IMG/VR virus record: IMGVR_UViG_3300044641_007115 | Location: 62,001-126,000 of that record | Source: a virus | Reading direction: 5' to 3' (one strand) | DNA: 64,000 nucleotides | Shown here: in pieces, positions 57,205 to 64,000 of the stretch | Layout of the letters: each line of letters opens with the position of its first letter | Numbering within the stretch: the first letter of the stretch is position 1 | The notes under the pieces: model-generated | What the model saw: only the letters and a program-made list of their open reading frames with translations | Told to the model about the DNA's origin: nothing | The model's database searches: none | Translations under genes and position numbers: made by a program

Positions 57205-58025
57205 TGAGCGGAACAGGAACAGCCAAGGCACTTGAGGCGGCGGTAGAGAATATCACCCCGCCCGTCGCCCGCGACTATCTGAAGCTGAACAAATCCAACA
57301 ACCGGCCCATGAGCAACACCATTGTTCGTAGCTACCGGATGGATATGCTCAGCTACAACTTCAAACTGACGGGAGAACCCATTCAGTTTGATGTGAATGG
57401 TGTATTGGTCAACGGACAGCACCGCATGGAAGCGTTGGCGGGAATCGCGGATGACACTTTCTCGGTTCCCATGCTGGTCGTGCGGAATGTCCCGGAAGAT
57501 GCTTTCCGCTACATGGACAATGGTCTTCGTCGGTCCACTTCACAGGTTGCACAGATGGAGAACATTCCCTATGCATCGACTGTGGCGGCGGTCGGTCGCA
57601 TCATGTACATCATGGAGAACTATGGCCCGCACTACTTGAAGGGCGGAAAGAATCCTACCCGGATTCAGATCCTTGATTATGTGCGCAACAACTTCGAAAT
57701 GATTCAACGGGCCGCACAGATCGCGGATAGCTGTCGGGATCTGGTCATGCAGAGCGTTACCGGTGCATGCTTCTGCCTCTTCTACAAACAGAGCGGGCCG
57801 TCCGCTGAAACATTTTTCGAACGCTTGCGCACCGGCATCAATTTGACGGAATCGGACGCGGTGTATCATCTTCGCCAAAGGCTGATCGCCAACCGTGCCC
57901 GGCGCGGTAAGCTGGCTCAAGTCGATTTGATGGCTCTGTTCATTCTGGCTTGGAAGGCATTTCTGAATGGAAAGCCGATGCGTAAACTATACTGGAAAGA
58001 AGGGACAGAATTCCCAACACTCTAA
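57204..58025 (+). CDS. ParB-like nuclease-fold protein, 273 aa
   Basis: NNRPMSNTIVRSYRMDMLSYNFKLTGEPIQFDVNGVLVNGQHRMEALAG is the ParB/sulfiredoxin-type nucleotide-binding motif (GQHR). The rest is helical (RIQILDYVRNNFEMIQRAAQIADSCRDL, LTESDAVYHLRQRLIANRARRGKLAQ), ending EGTEFPTL. ParB-like phage proteins can be nucleases, CTPases or regulators. Family clear, activity not. One-base overlap with ThyX (TAATG). Confidence 0.75.
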   Translation: MSGTGTAKALEAAVENITPPVARDYLKLNKSNNRPMSNTIVRSYRMDMLSYNFKLTGEPIQFDVNGVLVNGQHRMEALAGIADDTFSVPMLVVRNVPEDAFRYMDNGLRRSTSQVAQMENIPYASTVAAVGRIMYIMENYGPHYLKGGKNPTRIQILDYVRNNFEMIQRAAQIADSCRDLVMQSVTGACFCLFYKQSGPSAETFFERLRTGINLTESDAVYHLRQRLIANRARRGKLAQVDLMALFILAWKAFLNGKPMRKLYWKEGTEFPTL

Positions 58026-58027
58026 CT

Positions 58028-58528
58028 ATGCGTTTACTCATCACATCGTTTCTCTTCGTCGCGTCCGTGTTCGGTCAGACGAAGAATGATCTGTTCGTTA
58101 TGGCCGGGTCCAGTTTTTTCAGGCCCGGTCTGGCGGCGAAATCCTCTTTCAATCTTGGCTATGGTTATCTGCCAGACAAGTTGAAAGGCAACAAATTCAT
58201 CAATGAATTGACGGTTGGCTACACCTATGAGAACTGTGGTTCCGGGTTTTGGCCGACCGGAAATGGTGGTTGTCACACCCCGGCGGTTGGTGTCATGCGA
58301 AACTTTGACGTGCATCCGAAAATCACTCTCTACGGGTGGGTACAGGCGGGTGCAACTGGCATCACAGGCGGTAAAGATGTGGCGTGGCGATTCTATTCTG
58401 GCTACAGCGCTGGAATGATATATAAGCTACCACACAACTATTCCATCTGGACGCAAGTGACTCTAAACAAAGTAGTTACCGCGCCGGTGTATCCGAATGT
58501 GATGACAGGTTTGACGAAGAGTTGGTAG
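58028..58528 (+). CDS. secreted beta-barrel-like protein, 166 aa
   Basis: MRLLITSFLFVASVFGQTKN is a signal peptide with a probable cut after FGQ. The mature part alternates short strands ending in aromatic residues (SFNLGYGYLP, INELTVGYTYENC, PAVGVMRNFDV, KITLYGWVQAGATG, WRFYSGYSAGMIYKL, YSIWTQVTLNKV, VMTGLTKSW), typical of an eight-strand outer-membrane barrel. Two Cys (YENCGSG, NGGCHTP) may pair. An outer-membrane protein made by the phage would be unusual; it might mask the receptor. Inference. Confidence 0.6.
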   Translation: MRLLITSFLFVASVFGQTKNDLFVMAGSSFFRPGLAAKSSFNLGYGYLPDKLKGNKFINELTVGYTYENCGSGFWPTGNGGCHTPAVGVMRNFDVHPKITLYGWVQAGATGITGGKDVAWRFYSGYSAGMIYKLPHNYSIWTQVTLNKVVTAPVYPNVMTGLTKSW

Positions 58529-58600
58529 TGCTCCAATCTTCTAAATACCCGACAGCTTTCAGGATTCGATAGTTTTCAAACCGACAGAATCTTATTGGCG

Positions 58601-58636
58601 GGCGCGTCAGCCATCGCTGCCTGACGCGCCATTTTT
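58601..58636 (+). terminator. hairpin terminator before RNR
   Basis: GGCGCGTCAG at 58601-58610 pairs exactly with 58621-58630 around a 10-nt loop, then ATTTTTG. Confidence 0.92.
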
Positions 58637-58668
58637 GTCGCCAAAAATACGTGGCGAAGGAAGGAGTA

Positions 58669-60534
58669 ATGAATAAAGACTGGTCTAATCTTGCGAAGAT
58701 TGTCTATCGCAGAACGTATTCCCGACGTGATACGGGAGTTTTAGAGGGATGGAAAGAGACGGTTGACAGAGTGATCGCCGGGAACACCCGAACTGTTCCG
58801 GTGAGCGATCAAGAGAAGGAACGATTGCGGTATTTCATGATGAACCGCAAGGCGATTCCTGCCGGTCGCGGCTTGTGGTTTTCGGGTGCTCCGTCGCATG
58901 AGAAGATCGGCGGTTGTGCTCTGAACAACTGCTACTACTTCAACACAGCCGACTGGAACAACTTCGTGATCGCTCAAGACATGTTGATGTTGGGCGGCGG
59001 TGTTGGCATGAGTGTTGAGAACCGGTTCGTGTCGAAGTTGCCCAAGGTCAAGCGTGATGTCACGATTGTCCACAAGGACACGAACGATGCCGACTACATC
59101 GTGCCGGACTCCCGCGAAGGTTGGTGTGAGCTAACGCGCCGCGTGCTCGAATCGTTCTTCGTGACCGGAAAGTCCTTTTCGTATTCCACGGTTTGCATTC
59201 GTGGATATGGTCAGAAGATCAAAGGGTTTGGTGGTGTTGCATCCGGGCCGATTCCGTTGATTGGCTTCGTGGAGAAGCTGTGTGCCATTCTCAAGGAACG
59301 GGAAGGCAAGCATATTCGCCCGCTGGACGCGGCGGACATGATCTGTGTCACTGGTGAAATGGTCGTTGCTGGCAATGTCCGCCGTTCTGCCATCATCGTT
59401 CTTGGCGATCCTTACGACAAGGTGTATTTGGCGGCGAAACGCTGGTCCCTTGGCAACATTCCGACGTACCGGGCCTTTGCCAATTTCAGTGTCGTTGTAG
59501 ATGATGTGGAAGACCTTCATCCAGCGTTCTGGAAGACCTACGAAGATGGTGAACCGTTCGGTATCGTCAACCGCACGAACATCCAGAAGTATGGCCGTAT
59601 GGGTGAGTTGAAGCCGGATACAGCGGAAGGCGTCAATCCGTGCGCTGAAGCGACATTGGAGTCGGGTGAGAACTGCAATCTTCAGGAACTCCCGCTGATG
59701 AATCTCGAAGACGAAGGGGAATTCATTGAAGGCGCGCGGCTCATGCATCGGTATGGTAAGCGTGTTGCGATGGAAACCTACCATCAGCCGTCGATTCAAT
59801 CCGTTGTGCATCGGAACATGCGTATCGGGACCGGCATCACGGGATGCTTGGCAAGCCCGCTGTTCAACCCGAAGACGTTGGATAAGGTCTATGCCGCTAT
59901 CCAAGATGAGAATGTTCGCTACTCCAAGGAACTGAAGGTGCCGGAATCGATCCGCACCACGGTTGTCAAGCCGTCCGGCACGGTCAGCAAGTTGCTTGAC
60001 CAGCAAGGATATGAAGGCATTCATCCGGCGTTCTCCCGCTACATCATCCAGCGTGTGCGCTTCGCGGCGAACGATCCGTTGATTCCGATTCTTCGTGCTG
60101 CTAAGCATCAGATGGAACCGGTGATCCGTTTCGATGGCACCTACGACAACAACACGATAGTGGTAGACTTCTACGTCGAAGCACCGGAAGGCATGCCGGT
60201 CGCTGATGAAGATTGGGATACGTGGAAGCAACTGGATGTCGTCAAGATGGCCCAAGAACATTGGGCGGATCAGTCGGTGTCTGTGACGGTCTACTACAAG
60301 AAGGAAGAGATCCCGGAACTGAAGGCGTGGTTGGCTGAGAATCTTCAATACATCAAGACGATCAGTTTCTTGTGTCATTCTGACCACGGGTTCAAGCAAG
60401 CCCCGAAGGAAAAGATCAGCAAGGAGCAATTCCAGCGTTTGTCTTCGCGGGTCAAAGCTATCGACTTCGATCAGATTGCCGAAGGTGATTTGGAGTCTCA
60501 AGAATGTGTTTCGGGCGCTTGCCCGATTCGCTAA
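58669..60534 (+). CDS. nrdJ: adenosylcobalamin-dependent class II ribonucleotide reductase
   Basis: 621 aa from MNKDWSNLAKIVYRRTYSRR; AAGGAAGGAG precedes this ATG, so the in-frame GTG at 58651 is not used. IGGCALNNCYYFNT, GGGVGMSVENRF, VNPCAEATLESGENCNLQE (active-site Cys and Glu), VKPSGTVSKLL and C-terminal redox pair CVSGACPIR fit the monomeric class II reductase. It needs B12, so links to host cobalamin and perhaps to the CobS-like ATPase. It replaces NrdA/NrdB of T4. Confidence 0.92.
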   Translation: MNKDWSNLAKIVYRRTYSRRDTGVLEGWKETVDRVIAGNTRTVPVSDQEKERLRYFMMNRKAIPAGRGLWFSGAPSHEKIGGCALNNCYYFNTADWNNFVIAQDMLMLGGGVGMSVENRFVSKLPKVKRDVTIVHKDTNDADYIVPDSREGWCELTRRVLESFFVTGKSFSYSTVCIRGYGQKIKGFGGVASGPIPLIGFVEKLCAILKEREGKHIRPLDAADMICVTGEMVVAGNVRRSAIIVLGDPYDKVYLAAKRWSLGNIPTYRAFANFSVVVDDVEDLHPAFWKTYEDGEPFGIVNRTNIQKYGRMGELKPDTAEGVNPCAEATLESGENCNLQELPLMNLEDEGEFIEGARLMHRYGKRVAMETYHQPSIQSVVHRNMRIGTGITGCLASPLFNPKTLDKVYAAIQDENVRYSKELKVPESIRTTVVKPSGTVSKLLDQQGYEGIHPAFSRYIIQRVRFAANDPLIPILRAAKHQMEPVIRFDGTYDNNTIVVDFYVEAPEGMPVADEDWDTWKQLDVVKMAQEHWADQSVSVTVYYKKEEIPELKAWLAENLQYIKTISFLCHSDHGFKQAPKEKISKEQFQRLSSRVKAIDFDQIAEGDLESQECVSGACPIR

Positions 60535-60556
60535 ACTGAGAGCGATTCCGTCAAGA

Positions 60557-60583
60557 GGCCGGGCCTTCGGGTCCGGCCTTTTT
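60557..60583 (+). terminator. UUCG-capped terminator (third copy)
   Basis: Same 22-nt hairpin as at 9867 and 50286, followed by TTTTTG. Confidence 0.93.
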
Positions 60584-60605
60584 GTGTCTAACATACGGGT
60601 TCCTG

Positions 60606-60611
60606 TAAATA
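60606..60611 (+). promoter_or_regulatory. late-promoter-like TAAATA, 6 nt before start
   Basis: TGTAAATATCGGTG then ATG 60618; the hexamer ends 6 nt upstream. The context GTAAATATCGGTG is the same as at 50340-50352. Confidence 0.6.
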
Positions 60612-60617
60612 TCGGTG

Positions 60618-60899
60618 ATGGCAGAACCGATCAGCATTTCCGTGGAGTTTGCTTCGTATAGCCGCACCAAGGACAACGAATATCTTGGCGAAGAGAAATT
60701 CACCGGCACTCGTTTAACACAATTGGCGCATAGCATCGCGGCGCATCTTCTCCCGCTCGAACGGTTCCATTCCGGTGTCGAATTTGAGATCGTCTCCTAT
60801 CATCGGCATGACGTGTCTTTCGACTCCCGGTGCAAACGACAACTGGAAGGAATGACGGAGCTTTTTCGAGTCCTTGTAGATCAAGTACTTAAGAGATAA
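60618..60899 (+). CDS. hypothetical protein, 93 aa
   Basis: MAEPISISVEFASYSRTKDN, LTQLAHSIAAHLLPLERFHSGVEFEIVSYHRHDVSFDSRCKRQ, MTELFRVLVDQVLKR. Alternating strand and helix. Late signal without Shine-Dalgarno. No family recognised. Confidence 0.6.
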   Translation: MAEPISISVEFASYSRTKDNEYLGEEKFTGTRLTQLAHSIAAHLLPLERFHSGVEFEIVSYHRHDVSFDSRCKRQLEGMTELFRVLVDQVLKR

Positions 60900-60944
60900 C
60901 CGCACTTGTATGTCAAAAATTGCGGACGCCTAAACAGTGTCAGC

Positions 60945-61118
60945 ATGAGTGACTTTCGGAAACTTAGCATCATTTGCCAGTACTGTGAATCGACGTTTGT
61001 GTTGCGATTCGACGAAGCCTTTGACGGGCCACAATTCTGCCCATTTTGCGGAGAGCCACTGGACCTAGAAGAAGATGACGATGACCTAGAACCAGCGGAT
61101 GAGGATGATGACGACTAA
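60945..61118 (+). CDS. small zinc-ribbon protein with acidic tail, 57 aa
   Basis: MSDFRKLSIICQYCESTFVL and FCPFCGEPL hold two CxxC pairs of a zinc ribbon, then a run of Asp/Glu to the end (LDLEEDDDDLEPADEDDDD). Zinc ribbons like this bind nucleic acids or protein partners, and the tail could mimic DNA. ATG 60945 is chosen over 60906 as it begins the ribbon domain. Confidence 0.6.
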   Translation: MSDFRKLSIICQYCESTFVLRFDEAFDGPQFCPFCGEPLDLEEDDDDLEPADEDDDD

Positions 61119-61128
61119 AGCCAGTTCC

Positions 61129-61284
61129 ATGTCCGACGCTTCCAGATGTGATGAGCAGCAATCATTTTTCCATCAATTCGAAAAGAACCATATCGACCAT
61201 TGGATGACAGACACCCTGTCCATTTCCAACAGGTTTCACTTTTCTGAACTTTTGACCAAAACCGGTTTTGGTGTTCGGCGGTAA
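61129..61284 (+). CDS. short hypothetical protein, 51 aa (uncertain)
   Basis: MSDASRCDEQQSFFHQFEKN, HIDHWMTDTLSISNRFHFSE, LLTKTGFGVRR. No good binding site; an ATG at 61108 is also in frame. It fills the gap before the RuvC-like gene. Might not be real. Confidence 0.35.
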   Translation: MSDASRCDEQQSFFHQFEKNHIDHWMTDTLSISNRFHFSELLTKTGFGVRR

Positions 61285-61289
61285 CTAGC

Positions 61290-61862
61290 ATGTGTCGTTA
61301 TGTAGTTGGAATAGATTACAGTATGACATGTCCGGCGGGCGTCTGCATCGATATGCACGCGCCAGCCGATTTTGCATCTACCAAGTTCATCTACGTGATG
61401 GATTCGAAGAAGGCGTCGCCATTGAAAAACATTGAAGCGGTTCCATACCCGGAAACCGATTCACAGGAAGCCCGGTTCGATTTCCTTGCACAGACTTTCG
61501 TGGGATGGATCGATATGGAAACCGGCGGCGATGTGGAAGTGTGGCTGGAAGACTACGCTTTCAACGCACGCGGGAAGGTGTTCCACATCGGTGAGAATAC
61601 CGGCCTGTTGAAGCATCATCTGTGGATGAAGGGTCGGACGTTTCATGTCATTGCTCCCACGGTCGCAAAAAAGCATGGAACGGGCAAAGGGACAGCCGAC
61701 AAACCGGCAATGTATGAGGCTTTTAGCAAGCGCATAAACATGGATTTGAAGAGCGTGTATGGGTCGAAAATGAAAGGAACAGGTAGTCCCTTCTCAGACC
61801 TTGCGGACGCCTACTTCATCGCACAGTATGGTGCGACCCAAGTTCTATGCCGAAAACCTTAA
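61290..61862 (+). CDS. RuvC/RNase-H-fold Holliday-junction-type nuclease
   Basis: 190 aa. YVVGIDYSMTCPAGVCID (first Asp), VEVWLEDYAFNARGKVFHIGENTGLLKHHLW (Glu) and GTGSPFSDLADAYFIAQY (two Asp) fit the RuvC catalytic set. Phage relatives act on branched DNA during packaging or recombination, in place of T4 gp49 endonuclease VII. Overlaps the phosphoesterase gene by 16 nt. Confidence 0.8.
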   Translation: MCRYVVGIDYSMTCPAGVCIDMHAPADFASTKFIYVMDSKKASPLKNIEAVPYPETDSQEARFDFLAQTFVGWIDMETGGDVEVWLEDYAFNARGKVFHIGENTGLLKHHLWMKGRTFHVIAPTVAKKHGTGKGTADKPAMYEAFSKRINMDLKSVYGSKMKGTGSPFSDLADAYFIAQYGATQVLCRKP

Positions 61863-62560
61863 TCGTTGCTGATATCCACGAAGACGACATCTATCTTCAA
61901 CAGGCCGAAGAGCGCGCGGCGCAAGCCGATGCGGTCGTTTGCCTTGGAGACTATTGGGATTCGTGGAACGGTGTGACGGAAGTCACCCACACGATCACTG
62001 AATGGGTCAAGAAGAAGCTGTATGACCCGAAGTGGACGATGCTGTGGGGAAATCACGATCTTCACTACGCATTCGATATCCGGGCCTTCCGTTGCTCTGG
62101 ATACTCTTCCTTGCGTGCGTCGATCATCAAACCGAAATACACCATGAAAGATTGGGCGCGGATGCGTTGTCATGCTTTCGTGGATGGTTGGTTGTTAACG
62201 CATGCCGGGGTTGTGCCGCAATTGGTGACGGTGCCGGATGGAATGTCCTTTCCAGACTGGATGCATCAACAGGAAGCGGATATTCGCCGGGCACTAGGTC
62301 AGGCGGTTCCGCACCCGTGGCTTGAGGCTGGCCGGTCGCGTGGTGGAAGTTTCCACAACGTCTATGGCGGTCTGGTGTGGGCGGACTGGTCGGAGATGGG
62401 TGTGATTCCCGGTGTCAATCAGTTGGTCGGTCACACCGAAGCCCGGCAAGTCCGGCGCATCGAAGTGGACGGATTCCAGTCTGTTTGCATGGACACACAA
62501 CGTCGTCATTTTGCTTGGATCGAAGATGGTATTCTGAAGTTCGAGCAAGTGAAGAATTGA
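61847..62560 (+). CDS. calcineurin-type metallophosphoesterase, 237 aa
   Basis: LIVADIHEDDIYL (D.H), VVCLGDYWDSW (GD), MLWGNHDLHYAF (GNHD), LLTHAGVVPQL and QLVGHTEARQ (GHT) are the metal-binding motifs in order. Related to phage and bacterial serine/threonine phosphatases and ApaH-like enzymes; substrate may be protein or nucleotide. Stop codon lies in the next promoter. Confidence 0.87.
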   Translation: MPKTLIVADIHEDDIYLQQAEERAAQADAVVCLGDYWDSWNGVTEVTHTITEWVKKKLYDPKWTMLWGNHDLHYAFDIRAFRCSGYSSLRASIIKPKYTMKDWARMRCHAFVDGWLLTHAGVVPQLVTVPDGMSFPDWMHQQEADIRRALGQAVPHPWLEAGRSRGGSFHNVYGGLVWADWSEMGVIPGVNQLVGHTEARQVRRIEVDGFQSVCMDTQRRHFAWIEDGILKFEQVKN

Positions 62561-62585
62561 CATATAGGTCGGTATGATGTATACT
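62557..62585 (+). promoter_or_regulatory. TTGACATATAGGTCGG promoter overlapping stop codon
   Basis: TTGACA 62557-62562, TATAGGTCGG, TATACT 62580-62585 (17 nt). GGAGAG at 62592 starts about at +1 and serves ATG 62602, like the site at 32511. Confidence 0.9.
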
Positions 62586-62601
62586 GACTTTGGAGAGAAC
62601 G

Positions 62602-62991
62602 ATGCCGGATCAGGAATTAGTCATGCCTAAACCGCGCCGGGCCGCACGCCCCGTTGTGAAAAATTTTCGTTTGGTTCCGCCCGTAGTTGATCCAGCCAGC
62701 TTCCTTGGCTCTTTGAATGCGCGGGCGGAATTTCACGTCAAGTTGTTGAAGGTGATCGAATCGAATGGAACGCGCTACTGGAAAGTGGAAACCCGCGAAC
62801 ACAAGATTGGAATCATCCCGGAGTCTGCGGTATCCTATGCGTCAATGGTTGAAATTGTTGAAGTGAATGATTGCTTCCTGATGTCGGGCACTGTTCAGCG
62901 ACAAGCCGCGACGGAATCGGGCGAAGCGCAAACGTTTTTCCGTGACGTAGAGATCACACGGAACTTCGGAACACCTACGAAAGCGAAGTGA
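62602..62991 (+). CDS. hypothetical protein, 129 aa
   Basis: MPDQELVMPKPRRAARPVVK has a basic, Pro-rich head, then a beta-rich domain (ARAEFHVKLLKVIESNGTRYWKVETREHKIGIIPESAV, VNDCFLMSGTVQRQAATESG). Might be an OB-like domain. First gene behind an early-type promoter with GGAGAG. No family. Confidence 0.62.
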   Translation: MPDQELVMPKPRRAARPVVKNFRLVPPVVDPASFLGSLNARAEFHVKLLKVIESNGTRYWKVETREHKIGIIPESAVSYASMVEIVEVNDCFLMSGTVQRQAATESGEAQTFFRDVEITRNFGTPTKAK

Positions 62992-62995
62992 TGGT

Positions 62996-63655
62996 ATGAA
63001 AAAGGTTCGAACCGAACCATTCTTTCGGGGCGATACATTCACCGGATCTGTCTCTGAAGCTCTGACATGGTATCGCAAGAACAGTACGGCCACCCAACAA
63101 AAACAATGGGTGATCGACTTCCTCATCTATCACAACCGCATAACTCGGTTACCGTTCACTGACGAAAAGCCATTCCCCGCTGATGTAGTGGATCGCGCCC
63201 GCGCGTGTGATGAGCACGGGTGTATAGGCGTCGGATCTGTTGCCCGACTGTTGACCAAAGGGGTCCCGCTGGACAAGAAAACGGTCACCCGCCTATACGA
63301 TCACATCCGGTCGCTGAAACCCAAACCGCCCCGTGCCGCCCGGCCCGTCGAAGACTCCGAACTCACCAAAATTCGCTACTACATCGATGGTGTGATCGAT
63401 GATATCTGTCTTCATCGAAAACCCAAACTACCGTCGCCAAATCGGGAGAAGTGGCGGGAGTCTTTGACATTGGAACAGCGGGCGATATTGGCCCGCGTTT
63501 ACCAGAAGACCTACGATGAGATTTTCGCGGCGGCATCGGAAGAAGACGAAGAGTTGATGGAAGCCTACAGCAATATGAGTGTTTTCCAGATGGATGCGCT
63601 GGTCAACTATTTGCAAAGCATCGTGGTCTACAAGAAAGCGAAGGCGGGCAAATGA
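62996..63655 (+). CDS. hypothetical protein, 219 aa
   Basis: MKKVRTEPFFRGDTFTGSVS, EALTWYRKNSTATQQKQWVIDFLIYHNRITRLPF, then a middle with CDEHGCIGVGSVARLLTKGVPLDKKTV, and helices to the end (LTLEQRAILARVYQKTYDEIFAAASEEDEEL). Basic, helical, may bind nucleic acid. ATGA overlap with the RyR gene. No family recognised. Confidence 0.62.
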   Translation: MKKVRTEPFFRGDTFTGSVSEALTWYRKNSTATQQKQWVIDFLIYHNRITRLPFTDEKPFPADVVDRARACDEHGCIGVGSVARLLTKGVPLDKKTVTRLYDHIRSLKPKPPRAARPVEDSELTKIRYYIDGVIDDICLHRKPKLPSPNREKWRESLTLEQRAILARVYQKTYDEIFAAASEEDEELMEAYSNMSVFQMDALVNYLQSIVVYKKAKAGK

Positions 63656-64000
63656 CCGAAGAACAAGTACGGGCGATTGCGGTGCGCATCTATTCCGTGA
63701 TTCGTGCTCTGAACAATGAGTTTGGGAAGTTGTACCCTGCATGGGAGCACGCCGGGGATGACCAGCAAACTACGTTTATTGAAGGTGTCCGTTTTCATCT
63801 GAACAACCCGGACATGACGCCGAAGGAAACGCACGATTGGTGGATGGAAGACAAGGCGGCGAAGGGATGGACCTATGGGCCGGTCAAAGATGAAGTCGCT
63901 AAGCATCATCCAAGCATGATCCCTTACGAAGACCTTTCCGAACTGGAACGCGGCAAGGATGTGGTGTTCATCGAACTGTGCCGAATCCTTTCTTCGCTGG
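63652..64000 (+). CDS. RyR-domain protein, 3' end outside window
   Basis: From MTEEQVRAIAVRIYSVIRAL. LYPAWEHAGDDQQTTFIEGVRFHLNNPDMTPKETHDWWMEDKAAKGWTYGPVKDE and HPSMIPYEDLSELERGKDVVF is the RyR (ryanodine-receptor-type) domain, common in phages and some defence-linked proteins. In bacteria RyR domains are suspected to bind nucleotide ligands. The frame runs off the right edge. Function in phage unknown. Confidence 0.85.
   Translation, partial: MTEEQVRAIAVRIYSVIRALNNEFGKLYPAWEHAGDDQQTTFIEGVRFHLNNPDMTPKETHDWWMEDKAAKGWTYGPVKDEVAKHHPSMIPYEDLSELERGKDVVFIELCRILSSL

Noticed and set aside
58651-58668. GTG start of the ribonucleotide reductase
   Set aside because: ATG 58669 has AAGGAAGGAG at ideal spacing, and the extra residues would translate that binding site.
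59131-60594. 487-codon minus-strand frame
   Set aside because: Antisense to the class II ribonucleotide reductase, no motif.

Overview
This window is part of a large tailed-phage genome of the T4 superfamily (T4-like myovirus). It carries a recognisable T4-type replication, recombination and late-transcription core: sliding clamp gp45, clamp loader gp44/gp62, DNA polymerase gp43, UvsX, DnaB-type helicase gp41, primase gp61, gp46/gp47, UvsY, UvsW and late sigma factor gp55. Around these lie many accessory genes, tightly packed and often overlapping by ATGA or TAATG. The mixture (adenosylcobalamin-type ribonucleotide reductase, ThyX, Hsp20, a CobS-like AAA ATPase, 2OG oxygenase, conserved proteins I associate with marine T4-like phages) looks closer to cyanophage/alphaproteobacterial T4-like phages than to T4. 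Lipoproteins, a secreted beta-rich protein and consensus sigma70 promoters suggest a Gram-negative host. The host itself cannot be named. I saw no tRNA, intron, insertion sequence or CRISPR array, and did not recognise gp32 or RegA.

Layout. 1-5 kb: a Thg1-type 3'-5' RNA polymerase cut by the left edge, a possible prohead-protease-fold protein, a minus-strand tail-fibre block, an RlaP-like nucleotidyltransferase and dUTPase. 5-15.4 kb: C39-like peptidase, Hsp20, candidate packaged proteins with capsid-targeting N termini, a Ro60/TROVE protein, a macrodomain protein, a VWA protein, an I78-type inhibitor and small membrane proteins and lipoproteins. 15.4-15.85 kb: a gene-poor, strongly self-complementary stretch that may encode a structured RNA. 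15.9-22 kb: tail-tube-family proteins, UvsY, a small protein resembling the C-terminal segment of capsid protein gp23, UvsW and gp55. 22-31.5 kb: gp47/gp46, a metallopeptidase-VWA protein with its MoxR/CobS-like ATPase, gp45, gp44 and gp62. 31.5-39 kb: early-type accessory operons, including NAMPT with an NMNAT-like/Nudix protein. 39-46 kb: gp43, UvsX, two nucleotide pyrophosphohydrolases, gp41, 2OG oxygenase. 46.6-54 kb: an Acb1-like anti-CBASS enzyme and a late structural block with an Ig-like repeat protein. 54-64 kb: primase, ThyX, ParB-like protein, class II RNR, RuvC-like nuclease, phosphoesterase and a RyR-domain protein cut by the right edge.

Regulation can be read directly. One promoter family (at least eight sites) has the core TTGACATATAGGTC followed by a sigma70 -10 box. 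In six of eight the start codon sits where transcription should begin, and in five the -35 box contains the stop codon of the preceding gene. A second signal, TAAATA or a close variant placed 5-6 nt before a start codon, resembles the T4 late promoter and precedes virion-type and candidate packaged proteins. Both arrangements predict leaderless or nearly leaderless mRNAs. Strong hairpin terminators, three built from the same UUCG-capped hairpin, separate the units.

Functionally, the accessory genes suggest countermeasures to host defence (Acb1-like, NAD salvage, macrodomain), RNA repair or quality control (Thg1-like, RlaP-like, Ro60), dNTP supply (RNR, ThyX, dUTPase, MazG-like, Nudix, 5'-nucleotidase) and proteins probably packaged in the capsid.
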